This document shows positions 8,587 through 16,407 of a stretch of DNA of 64,000 nucleotides, piece after piece. The notes under the pieces were generated by a model, which was not told the DNA's origin, searched no databases, and saw only the letters and a program-made list of their open reading frames with translations. Positions within the stretch are counted from its first letter, which is position 1, and every line of letters begins with the position of its first letter. Source of the DNA: Alistipes sp. (GTDB lineage: Bacteria; Bacteroidota; Bacteroidia; Bacteroidales; Rikenellaceae); contig JAGAMA010000025.1 in assembly GCA_017624955.1 (NCBI GenBank), positions 80,637 through 144,636 of the forward strand, written 5' to 3'. The position numbers and the translations under genes were made by a program.

Positions 8587-10431
8587 TTATTCGTTTTCAT
8601 TTTCGTTTTTCAGCGGCTCGAAGTTGCGCGAAGCCATCTCGAAGCCGGCATTCTTGTAGAACTCCACAAACGTCAGTCGCATCGGGTGAACGAACGACGA
8701 GATGGTGGACATAAAGAGGTTGATGCCGTGGCCGACGAGTAGGATCGGAACCATGATCAGAATACGCACCACGATATTGGCTCCCTCGGGTACAAAACCC
8801 TCGGCCAGCGAGTTGAATACGAGTGCCAAGACACCGCCCGACAGACCAATGGCGAAGAGACGGATGTACGAAAGCACGTCGCTCAACAGACCCGTGATGT
8901 TGTTGTAGAGATTCCAAAGACCCGAGCCGACATTGATGAGCGGGTTGTGGAACTTGCCCGGCGTATTCAGCAGCAGCATCAGCGCCATACCCACACCGAT
9001 AGCGGCGTAGAAGGCGGGCGATGAGGTCGTAAAGCCCGGAATGACCCACTCCTCGTTCATGATCGGCAGACCTGCAGCCAGCGAACCGGCCAGGAGTACG
9101 ATCAGCCAACCGAGGTTCGAGAAGCAGTACTTCACACCGAAGCAGCGAATCGTCATGTAGACATTCAGCGCGAGACCGAAGAGAATCTGAATCATACCGA
9201 TCGCCAGTGCCCACGAGAAGAACTGACCCTGGAAGTCGAAGAACTTCACCGAGGGGAAGAACTCGCCGAGGCTCAAACCGAAGAACGAGCCACAGAAACC
9301 ACCGAAGAGGGTGGTCGAGAGGGCGCACATCGTGGCGAACCAGGCGGCACGATGCATCATGCCGGTCTTGAACTTCATCAGCATCGCGATACCGGCAATC
9401 AGCAGAATTAGACCGTAACCCGCATCGTTCAGACAGATACCGAAGAAGAGCATGTAGAACGGTGCAAAGAAGGGCGTGAGGTCCAGCGTGCCGTACTTCG
9501 GACGGGCGTACATGTCGCCCACCATCTCGAAGATGCGCGCAAAGCGGTTGTTCTTGAGCTTGACGGGCGTATTGTCCTCGGGCGTGGGATCCTCCTTCAG
9601 GTAGACCACGTTGGGATACTCCTCCAGAAGCTTATCGACCTTTTCCGAGGTCTCCTTCTCGGCCCAGCCCTCCATGACGAGCAGCGTGCCGTCGGCAGCC
9701 TCCTGAGCCGTAGCCTTCACGCGGTCGCTCTGCAACTGCTCCTTGAGCTGTGCGGCGTAGCCCTTCATCACCTTCTCCGAAGCCACCACGCGGGCGAAGG
9801 TCTTATCCAGCTCCTTCAGCTCGCCCTGTGCCGCTGCGATGCGACGCTCGGCTTCGCGGTAGTCCATCTGGAGCGACTTGAGCTCCTGGGCATCGATCGA
9901 AATCTCCTCCCCGGGCTTGGCCACCACGACAAACCATACGGTCGATGCCGTGCGGTTGATCTCCGCGATCGTGTATTGCTCGGCCCAGGTCGGCAGCTCC
10001 TTGTCGAAGGTGCTCGACGGGGTCGAGAGGTAGTGCAGGATGATACCCTGAGCTGCCAAAGCGGCGCTCTTCTCGGGATCGAACGCACCCCAGGGGCGCA
10101 GCTCATCGGCTGCCTTCTCCAGGCGGGCGATCTCCGTATTGAGCGCGGCAGCCTGCTGCTGGGCCTGCTGGTAGCTTTCGAAAGCCTCCAAGCCCGAACC
10201 GTAGGGTTCGCCCTTGAGCGCGGCATGCTCCTCATCCTCTTTCCAGCGTGCGAGCTGCTCGTCGGCCTTCTGCAGACCCTCGATGTCGAGAATCAGCTGA
10301 CGGTCCTCCTCCGAGGGCTCCCAACCGGTCGTGGTGATATCCACCAGCCCGAGCTCACGCAGACGTGCTACAAAATCCTCGCTTTGTGCGGCATAGAGCA
10401 CAAAGTTGTATTTCGACATTTTTGCGATCAT
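8587..10431 (-). CDS. ntpI: V-type ATP synthase/ATPase subunit I (stator a-type)
   Basis: 614 residues. The N-terminal half is cytoplasmic and coiled-coil (heptad-like E/L/A segments around 50-270). The C-terminal half has about seven or eight hydrophobic segments that form the ion half-channels against the K ring. Start 10431 overlaps the stop of subunit D in an ATGA arrangement, so translational coupling is likely; an ATG four codons later (MSKYNFVLY) is also possible. The family is normally around 600-650 residues, so the length is ordinary. Confidence 0.93.
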   Translation of the reverse strand: MIAKMSKYNFVLYAAQSEDFVARLRELGLVDITTTGWEPSEEDRQLILDIEGLQKADEQLARWKEDEEHAALKGEPYGSGLEAFESYQQAQQQAAALNTEIARLEKAADELRPWGAFDPEKSAALAAQGIILHYLSTPSSTFDKELPTWAEQYTIAEINRTASTVWFVVVAKPGEEISIDAQELKSLQMDYREAERRIAAAQGELKELDKTFARVVASEKVMKGYAAQLKEQLQSDRVKATAQEAADGTLLVMEGWAEKETSEKVDKLLEEYPNVVYLKEDPTPEDNTPVKLKNNRFARIFEMVGDMYARPKYGTLDLTPFFAPFYMLFFGICLNDAGYGLILLIAGIAMLMKFKTGMMHRAAWFATMCALSTTLFGGFCGSFFGLSLGEFFPSVKFFDFQGQFFSWALAIGMIQILFGLALNVYMTIRCFGVKYCFSNLGWLIVLLAGSLAAGLPIMNEEWVIPGFTTSSPAFYAAIGVGMALMLLLNTPGKFHNPLINVGSGLWNLYNNITGLLSDVLSYIRLFAIGLSGGVLALVFNSLAEGFVPEGANIVVRILIMVPILLVGHGINLFMSTISSFVHPMRLTFVEFYKNAGFEMASRNFEPLKNENENE

Positions 10432-11036
10432 AGCGTCGAGCCCTCCCCGGCTTGCTGTTGTTTGGTTTTTACAATCTTCTGGGCAGACTTCGAGAGGTTC
10501 TCCTCGTCCTCCATGAAGCGTTTGATTTTACGAATGGCATCCTCATACCCCGGGATTTGCACCTTCTCGTAGAGGTTTACCTTCTGCGTAGTCTTGCGGC
10601 GGGCGTAGTCCAAAAGCTCCATCTTACGGTTGTAGACCTCGAACTCGATGCCGAGGCGGGCCATACGCTCCAACACGGCCACACCGTCGGCATACCAGAC
10701 GGGCGACGAGAAGAGATCGTAAGCCTTGCGCTCAAACTTTACCTCCTGCAAAACGGGTGTGCGGACACCGGCGATCTTCTGCTCCGTAAGCGCTACATCG
10801 GCGATGCGCACCAGCGTACAATCAAACTCTCCCCAGAGCGCGACCATGTAGTCGTACTCGGCCTTGAGTCGGTCGAGCTGACGACGGAAGTCGGCTGCCG
10901 TATCCTTCGCTCGTTTCACCTCGGAGCGCAGAGCCGACTCCTTCGACTTGATGGTCGGAAGAGCCTTCTGGCGCATCTTGAGCTGTTTGCCCAGTTCGCC
11001 GAGCGAGGTTTTGTTGTATTGAAATTTGATTGCCAT
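10428..11036 (-). CDS. ntpD: V-type ATP synthase/ATPase subunit D (central stalk)
   Basis: 202 residues. It begins MAIKFQYNKTSLGEL, the typical opening of V-type D subunits, and consists almost wholly of two long helices, N- and C-terminal, that form the antiparallel coiled coil turning inside the A3B3 head. It lies 6 bp after subunit B and overlaps subunit I by 4 nt. Its usual partner on the stalk, subunit F, is not encoded in this operon. Confidence 0.93.
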   Translation of the reverse strand: MAIKFQYNKTSLGELGKQLKMRQKALPTIKSKESALRSEVKRAKDTAADFRRQLDRLKAEYDYMVALWGEFDCTLVRIADVALTEQKIAGVRTPVLQEVKFERKAYDLFSSPVWYADGVAVLERMARLGIEFEVYNRKMELLDYARRKTTQKVNLYEKVQIPGYEDAIRKIKRFMEDEENLSKSAQKIVKTKQQQAGEGSTL

Positions 11037-11042
11037 GTTTGC

Positions 11043-12362
11043 TTATGCTTTCCAGTATTTCTCGATAAGCTCGGCCTTGATGGCAACCTCCTCCTTCGTG
11101 AAGTACTCCGAGAAGAGCTCCCAGGCCGTATCCAACATTTCGGTAATCTCGATGTTGATGTCGATGGCCAGCAGCTTGCGCGAGTAGTCGCGGGCAAACT
11201 TCAGGGCGCGCTCGTCGTAGTCCGAGAGGTCGAAACCGTTCTCGAGCTTCGTCTTGGCGTTGGCGGCATCGGCATACAGACGTACACAGGCGTTCATCAC
11301 CTGCGGGTGGTCCTCGCGCGTCTTCTTACCGATTACGAGCTGCTTCAGACGCGACAGCGAACGGAACGGATCGACGATAACCTTACCCGTATCCGAGTCG
11401 TTGCGCAGGAACAGCTGACCCTCGGTAATGTAACCCGTGTTATCGGGAATAGCGTGCGTAATATCGCCACCCGAGAGGGTCGTCACGGCGATAATCGTGA
11501 TCGAACCACCGTTCGGGAGCTGTACGGCCTTCTCGTAGATCTTCGCCAGGTCCGAGTACAACGAACCGGGCATCGAGTCCTTCGACGGAACCTGGTCCAT
11601 ACGGTTCGATACGATAGCCAGGGCATCGGCGTAGAGGGTCATATCGGTCAGCAGCACGAGCACCTTCTCGCCCTTATCCACGGCGAAGTACTCGGCAGCC
11701 GTCAGGGCCATATCGGGCACCAGCAGACGCTCCACGGGGGGATTCTCGGTCGTGTTTACGAACGATACGATGCGGTCCAGGGCACCGGCGTTCTCGAAGA
11801 CCGACTTAAAGTAGAGGAAGTCGTCGTTCGTCAGACCCATACCGCCCAGGATGATCTTGTCAGCCTTGGCGCGCAGGGCTACATTGGCCATCACGGCGTT
11901 GTAGGGCTGGTCGGGGTCGGCAAAGAAGGGGATCTTCTGACCCGTTACGATCGTGTTGTTGAGGTCGATACCGGCGATACCCGTAGCGATGAGCTCCGAA
12001 GGCTGCAGACGCTTGAAGGGGTTCACGGTCGGGCCACCGATCTCGCGGGCCTCGCCCTCTACGGCCTCACCGCCCTCCAGGGGCTCGCCGTAGGCGTTGA
12101 AGAAGCGACCGGCCAGGTTGTCCGATACCTTGAGCTTCGGGGGCTCACCGTGGAAGATCACCTCCGAGTTGGTGGCGATACCCTCCGTACCGGCAAATAC
12201 CTGCAGGGTCACGTTCTGACCCATAATCTTTACCACCTGCGCCAGCTTACCGCCTACGGTAGCCAGCTCATCGTTGCCCACGCCGTCGGCGCGCAACGTC
12301 ACCGTGGCCTTGGTGATGTTGTCGATCTTGGTGTATATCTTTTGAAATGCGCGTGTTGTCAT
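11043..12362 (-). CDS. ntpB: V-type ATP synthase/ATPase subunit B (regulatory head subunit)
   Basis: 439 residues aligned along their whole length with the V-type B family: N-terminal beta-barrel (to about 75), a nucleotide-binding-like domain without a canonical Walker A lysine loop, and a C-terminal helical bundle. Visible landmarks are TGIAGIDLNNT, KIPFFADPDQPYN and GSITIIAVTTLSGGDITH. It alternates with subunit A in the hexameric head. It starts 3 bp after subunit A ends, consistent with one transcript. Confidence 0.94.
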   Translation of the reverse strand: MTTRAFQKIYTKIDNITKATVTLRADGVGNDELATVGGKLAQVVKIMGQNVTLQVFAGTEGIATNSEVIFHGEPPKLKVSDNLAGRFFNAYGEPLEGGEAVEGEAREIGGPTVNPFKRLQPSELIATGIAGIDLNNTIVTGQKIPFFADPDQPYNAVMANVALRAKADKIILGGMGLTNDDFLYFKSVFENAGALDRIVSFVNTTENPPVERLLVPDMALTAAEYFAVDKGEKVLVLLTDMTLYADALAIVSNRMDQVPSKDSMPGSLYSDLAKIYEKAVQLPNGGSITIIAVTTLSGGDITHAIPDNTGYITEGQLFLRNDSDTGKVIVDPFRSLSRLKQLVIGKKTREDHPQVMNACVRLYADAANAKTKLENGFDLSDYDERALKFARDYSRKLLAIDINIEITEMLDTAWELFSEYFTKEEVAIKAELIEKYWKA

Positions 12363-12365
12363 GGC

Positions 12366-14120
12366 TTATTTCGATTTTTCAGTTACATACTGCTCAATCT
12401 GCTGCTTGTACTGCTCGAACTTCTCCGACTTCCACTCTGCGTAGTTCATCTGGCGGAAGAGGTTGATCAGACCCTTGAAGAACTGCGAGCACTGCTCGAA
12501 GTCCGTGAAGGTGAAGTCGTGGCGGCAGATATCCAGCACCATCTTGTACATCATCTTTTGACGCTCGATCGGACAGTTGGCATCAATGTCGTCGAAGGCA
12601 TCCTGCTGAAGGATCACGAAGTCCAACAGCTCCGACTTCCAGAAACGCTCGTGGTACTCCACGGGTACACCGTCGTCACCGAGGATGTTGATCTGGTCGT
12701 TGGCCTCCTTACCGCGCTGCACGAAGGTCTTACCCTCATAGACGGCATCGACCCAATCCTTCTCGATCTTCTCGTCCAGATACTCGCGAACCTCGGGATA
12801 CTCCAGGTACTTCGAGTAGCTGTCCAGCGGGTCGATAGCGGGGTAGCGCTTCGAGTCGGCACGACCCTGCGAGAGGGCGTAGAAGCAGCGGGCTGCCTTC
12901 TTCGTCGACTCCGTTACAGGCTCCTTGAGGTTACCACCGGCGGGCGATACTGTACCGAGGAAGGTTACCGAACCCGTCTCGCCATTGGTGAGCTTCACCA
13001 GACCGGCGCGGGCGTAGAAGTTCGAGATGATAGCCGAAAGGTCCATCGGGAAGGCATCCTGACCCGGAAGCTCCTCCAGACGGTTCGACATCTCACGCAG
13101 GGCCTGTGCCCAACGCGAGGTCGAGTCGGCCATTACGAGCACCTTCAGACCCATGGCGCGGTAGTACTCGCCAATGGTCATACCCGTATAAACCGATGCC
13201 TCACGGGCAGCCACGGGCATGTTCGAAGTGTTGCAGATGATGATCGTACGCTCCATGAGCTTGTGGCCCGTGCGGGGATCTACGAGCTCGGGGAACTCCT
13301 TGAAGATCTCCACCACCTCATTGGCACGCTCACCGCAGGCTACGATGATGATTACCTCGGCCTCGGCCTGCTTCGAGATGGCGTGCTGAAGCACCGTCTT
13401 ACCGGCACCGAAGGGACCCGGGATAAAGCCCGTGCCGCCCTCGGCCAGCGGGTTGAAGGTGTCGATAGCGCGCACACCCGTCTCCATCACGCGCGACGGA
13501 CGGGGCTTCTCGGTATAGGCGCGAATGGCCTGCTTTACGGGCCACTTCTGTACCATCGTGATCGGATACTCCGTGCCCTCCGAGTCGGTGACTACGGCTA
13601 CCGTGTCGGTTACCTTGTAGGTACCGGCCTTCACGATGCTCTTTACGGTGTACGAACCCGTCATCACGAAGGGAACCATGATCTTGTGGTTGATCCACTG
13701 CTCCTTCACCTCGCCCAGCCACGAAGCGGCCGACACCTTGTCGCCCTCCTTGGCCAGGGGAGTGAACTCCCACGTCGAGTCGTAATCAATCGGGTCGGTC
13801 AGTGAACCGCGGTCAATGAACAGACCCTCCATCTTCTCGAGGTCGTTCTGCAGACCATCGTAGTTCTTCGAAAGCATACCCGGGGCCAGCGTAGCCTCGA
13901 GCATGTGACCCTCGAATTCGACTTTGTCGCCGATCTTCAGACCGCGCGTCGAGTCGAAAACCTGGACATAGGCGTCGTCGCCTACGACCTTGATGACCTC
14001 GGCCATCATCTTCGTATCACCTACGTACACATGACAGATCTCGTTCTGACCAACGGGGCCGTCGGCCTTGACGATCACGATGTTCGAGATGATACCGTTT
14101 ACACGTCCTGTAGTTTTCAT
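12366..14120 (-). CDS. ntpA: V-type ATP synthase/ATPase subunit A (catalytic)
   Basis: 584 residues, normal family length. The Walker A loop GPFGAGKT is at about 235, preceded by the non-homologous insertion typical of V-type A subunits (about 110-200). The Walker B region reads VLVMADSTSRWAQALRE. It hydrolyses or synthesises ATP at the interface with subunit B. The start ATG 14120 is 10 bp after the DUF2764 gene stop. Confidence 0.95.
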   Translation of the reverse strand: MKTTGRVNGIISNIVIVKADGPVGQNEICHVYVGDTKMMAEVIKVVGDDAYVQVFDSTRGLKIGDKVEFEGHMLEATLAPGMLSKNYDGLQNDLEKMEGLFIDRGSLTDPIDYDSTWEFTPLAKEGDKVSAASWLGEVKEQWINHKIMVPFVMTGSYTVKSIVKAGTYKVTDTVAVVTDSEGTEYPITMVQKWPVKQAIRAYTEKPRPSRVMETGVRAIDTFNPLAEGGTGFIPGPFGAGKTVLQHAISKQAEAEVIIIVACGERANEVVEIFKEFPELVDPRTGHKLMERTIIICNTSNMPVAAREASVYTGMTIGEYYRAMGLKVLVMADSTSRWAQALREMSNRLEELPGQDAFPMDLSAIISNFYARAGLVKLTNGETGSVTFLGTVSPAGGNLKEPVTESTKKAARCFYALSQGRADSKRYPAIDPLDSYSKYLEYPEVREYLDEKIEKDWVDAVYEGKTFVQRGKEANDQINILGDDGVPVEYHERFWKSELLDFVILQQDAFDDIDANCPIERQKMMYKMVLDICRHDFTFTDFEQCSQFFKGLINLFRQMNYAEWKSEKFEQYKQQIEQYVTEKSK

Positions 14121-14130
14121 TTGTATATTG

Positions 14131-14964
14131 TTATTGTTTATTGATCAAATCCTTGCCATCGAGCTCGGCCATCAGGCGCTCGAAGAGCTCACGGCCACGC
14201 TGCGGGTCGAGCATCGACCAGCGGGCTACGAGGTTCACGCGCACCAGATAGCTGACCACGGCGTTGATGTCAAAGTAGTCGAATGTCGAGAGCTCCGAAG
14301 CCTCGCGCCAGCGGATCAGGTCGATCTTGTGCTCCTTCTCCACGAGGTTCTGCTCATCGGCGATGGCGGCAATGGCCGCATCGAGGTACTGAAGCTCGCC
14401 TCTCAGACCGAAATCCGAGGCCGAGCTACGCTGCAACTGCTCCACGATCTCGCCCTCGCCAACCGTAACCTCCTCGATCGGGCGGTTCAGCTCGCGGGCC
14501 GTGATGGCGGCCGAGACGTTGCGCAGGTTGCGATCAAAGGCGCTCCACTCCCTCAGGAAGCGGCACGCCGAACGACTTGCGAGCGCGTAGTAGGCAGCGA
14601 AGAGCGACTTCTCGAAGCGCAGCGTGGTGTCCACCTGCTCGGCATCCTCCCCCTCGGGGTCGGCGTAGGCGCGGATCACCTGTTGCAGCTCCTCGGGCAG
14701 CAGCGACGGACGCTCCAACTCGGCGAGGATCTCCTCGTGGCTCAGGTTACCCAGCGCGTTGTGGGCCGTGCGGCCGGCGCGGGCTGCCGAGAGGTTCTCG
14801 CAGTCGTAGTAGCAGTAGAGCAGCTCCACGGCACGACGATCCTTCTCGCTCAGGTTCTCCAGCACCTCGGAGCGAATCTCCTGTGCATCGAAGCCCTTGC
14901 GATCGGCATCGAGTTGGTACTCGCGGAAGCCGGCTACCAGGGTATAATAATTCGTAGCGAACAT
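14131..14964 (-). CDS. DUF2764 family protein in the V-ATPase operon
   Basis: 277 residues starting MFATNYYTLVAGFREYQL; a longer frame upstream (to 15096) runs into the end of subunit E and is not used. The protein is predicted all-helical, rich in E, R and L, with no membrane segment. Family members occur between subunits E and A in Bacteroidota V-ATPase operons. Since this operon has no recognisable subunit C, the product may fill that place (the funnel linking the central stalk to the ring); this is inference from position and helical character. Confidence 0.85.
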   Translation of the reverse strand: MFATNYYTLVAGFREYQLDADRKGFDAQEIRSEVLENLSEKDRRAVELLYCYYDCENLSAARAGRTAHNALGNLSHEEILAELERPSLLPEELQQVIRAYADPEGEDAEQVDTTLRFEKSLFAAYYALASRSACRFLREWSAFDRNLRNVSAAITARELNRPIEEVTVGEGEIVEQLQRSSASDFGLRGELQYLDAAIAAIADEQNLVEKEHKIDLIRWREASELSTFDYFDINAVVSYLVRVNLVARWSMLDPQRGRELFERLMAELDGKDLINKQ

Positions 14965-14974
14965 GGTGTTGTCG

Positions 14975-15589
14975 TTAAGCACCGAAGAGCATGTTCGAAA
15001 CCTTCTCGCGCAGGTACTCCGAAACGAGTGCCTCGAGATCCGTGTCGGCAAACGAGATGTAGTAACCGCCATCCTTCTCCGATACGCGGAAGCCACTCTT
15101 TACCTCCTTCGAGTAGCCTACCTCGATACCCTCCTTCAGCAGCTCCTTGGCGGCCTTGGCGAACGAAGCATCGAGCTGCTCGCGCTGAGCCTCGGGAAGC
15201 AGGGCCTTGAGCTCCACCTTGCCGGCGGCGGCACCGTTCCAGTTCTTGGCTACCGAGAGGAGCATCTCCTGGAGGAATGCGCCATCCAGCGCGGCGGCCT
15301 TCACACCCTCCGAGGTCGTCTTGGCTACGATGAGCGAAGCGATCTCCGACTTGAGGCGGGCGATCGCCTGCTTGCCGGCCAGCGTGATCTCCGTGGCGCT
15401 GTTCTTGGCCACATCCTCGGCCTTGTCCTCCGCCTTGCGGATGATCTCCTCGGCCTCCTTGCGGGCATCGGCGATGATCTTTGCAGCCTTCTCCTGGGCC
15501 TCGGCTACGCACTTTTCGGCCTCCGAGCGACCCTTCTCCAGACCCTCTTCGTACAGTTTCTGGGTCAATTGTTGCAGTTTGTTTTCCAT
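14975..15589 (-). CDS. ntpE: V-type ATP synthase/ATPase subunit E (peripheral stalk)
   Basis: 204 residues from MENKLQQLT (ATG at 15587-15589); the open frame continues upstream but passes the promoter box and carries no family sequence there. The N-terminal half is a long A/E/K-rich helix (about 5-90) and the C-terminal half is a mixed alpha/beta head, as in E subunits that tether the A3B3 head to subunit I. First gene of the operon E-DUF2764-A-B-D-I-K. Confidence 0.9.
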   Translation of the reverse strand: MENKLQQLTQKLYEEGLEKGRSEAEKCVAEAQEKAAKIIADARKEAEEIIRKAEDKAEDVAKNSATEITLAGKQAIARLKSEIASLIVAKTTSEGVKAAALDGAFLQEMLLSVAKNWNGAAAGKVELKALLPEAQREQLDASFAKAAKELLKEGIEVGYSKEVKSGFRVSEKDGGYYISFADTDLEALVSEYLREKVSNMLFGA

Positions 15590-15641
15590 GGTTTTTATAA
15601 ATTGATTATCTTGATTTTTGATATTTTCGCTTTTGGGCATA

Positions 15642-15649
15642 CAAAGGTA
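15642..15649 (-). promoter_or_regulatory. Promoter box of the V-ATPase operon
   Basis: Minus-strand TACCTTTG matches the Bacteroidota -7 element and lies 52 bp before the subunit E start codon. The -33 side is not clear. Confidence 0.5.
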
Positions 15650-15757
15650 GCAAATATTTTCCGTTAAACCGCGCCTTTCGCGCGCGTATTTCCTATTATT
15701 GAACAATTATTTTGCGTTTTTGCCCGATCTTCGGACGCTGATGCACTTTCGGCTGCC

Positions 15758-15916
15758 CGAAAAAGGCGGTTCGAACTTACGACCACGACCTATGCCGATT
15801 ATGAGATGCAGCGTTGGCAGCCCTCCTTCGGGTGCTATTTTACCTTCAACGTGGGTATCCGTCTCAACAAGGCTTCGCAACGTGAGTTCGGTGCCGGTTC
15901 GGGACGCAGAAGATAA
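15758..15916 (+). pseudogene. C-terminal remnant of an outer-membrane beta-barrel (TonB-receptor-like) protein
   Basis: One frame ending at TAA 15914-15916 encodes about 45 residues that read like the last strands of a Bacteroidota outer-membrane barrel: TYADYEMQRWQPSFGCYF, then TFNVGIRLNKASQ and a short basic tail. Upstream of about 15770 the frame loses coding character and there is no start. A hairpin with a T run follows at 15995-16036, which would fit the original gene's terminator. It is read as the leftover 3' end of a deleted gene. Confidence 0.6.
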
Positions 15917-15920
15917 AGAC

Positions 15921-15942
15921 GGTTAGTTAAAGGTTAGTTAAA
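15921..15942. repeat. Direct repeat, 11 bp x 2
   Basis: GGTTAGTTAAA occurs twice back to back just after the remnant's stop codon. No function is evident. Confidence 0.7.
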
Positions 15943-15994
15943 TGGGGTTTTGGAACATTTAATTGATTGAAGTGGGATTTTGTTGATTAAATGG

Positions 15995-16037
15995 GATGTC
16001 CCCGATGTGAGTGCTGTGCATCGGGGATATTTTTTTA
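15995..16037 (+). terminator. Intrinsic terminator
   Basis: Stem GTCCCCGATG against CATCGGGGAT with a loop of about 11 nt is followed by seven T residues. It lies downstream of the barrel remnant and just before the promoter of the next gene. Confidence 0.7.
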
Positions 16038-16043
16038 TCTTTG
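16036..16043 (+). promoter_or_regulatory. Promoter box only 4 bp before a start codon
   Basis: TATCTTTG, a perfect TAnnTTTG -7 element, ends 4 bp before ATG 16048, so the transcript should begin at or next to the start codon. Confidence 0.6.
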
Positions 16044-16047
16044 CGCC

Positions 16048-16305
16048 ATGAACCGCGTAAAAGCCTTTTTAGCCTCCCTTTCGTTCCGCACGGGAATCAT
16101 CGTCCTGCTGTGCTGCATCCCCTGCTATATCCTCTCGTTTGCGCAGATGGCGTTGCCGATCTCCACGACGGCCAAAGGGGTGTTGTGGTTTGTGCTCTTC
16201 GGGGCGGCAAAGACAACCCAATATGCCGGCCTGACGATCCTCGGCGTGGAGGGCGTGAAGAGGCTGAAAAAAGCCCTAAAACGAGAGGAAAGAACCGATA
16301 GCTGA
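16048..16305 (+). CDS. Small membrane protein of unknown function
   Basis: 85 residues from ATG 16048. An in-frame ATG at 15991 lies inside the terminator hairpin and before the promoter, so it is rejected. Two hydrophobic segments are seen (about 13-33 and 42-62), then a basic tail (VKRLKKALKREERTD) that should face the cytoplasm. No family is recognised. It stands alone on its strand between the barrel remnant and a 9-bp tandem repeat, and is convergent with the DUF4301 gene. Confidence 0.65.
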   Translation: MNRVKAFLASLSFRTGIIVLLCCIPCYILSFAQMALPISTTAKGVLWFVLFGAAKTTQYAGLTILGVEGVKRLKKALKREERTDS

Positions 16306-16311
16306 TAGGTT

Positions 16312-16367
16312 CTCAGTGGGCTCAGTAGCCCCAGTAGCCCCAGTGGGCTCAGTTGCCTCAGTTGCCC
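16312..16367. repeat. Degenerate 9-bp tandem repeat, six copies
   Basis: Units in order are CTCAGTGGG, CTCAGTAGC, CCCAGTAGC, CCCAGTGGG, CTCAGTTGC, CTCAGTTGC, then CC. The period is exactly 9 and the array lies between two converging genes, just before the terminator. Confidence 0.9.
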
Positions 16368-16370
16368 AAA

Positions 16371-16404
16371 AAAAGCCGTTCCCCATTTCGGAGAACGGCT
16401 TTTG
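16371..16404. terminator. Bidirectional intrinsic terminator
   Basis: AAAAGCCGTTC pairs with GAACGGCTTTT across a loop of about 11 nt; A and T runs on either side allow use on both strands, between the small membrane protein gene and the DUF4301 gene. Confidence 0.85.
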
Positions 16405-16407
16405 GTT

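Noticed and set aside
10452-13805. 1117-codon plus-strand open frame across V-ATPase D, B and A
   Set aside because: It spans three real genes and their intergenic gaps on the other strand and has no coherent domain. The V-ATPase genes match known families over their full length.
15761-15795. T-loop-like GGTTCGAAC beside the barrel remnant, suggesting a tRNA fragment or att site
   Set aside because: Neither strand gives a paired T stem around the loop or an acceptor stem, so the match is limited to the short loop sequence and may be chance.
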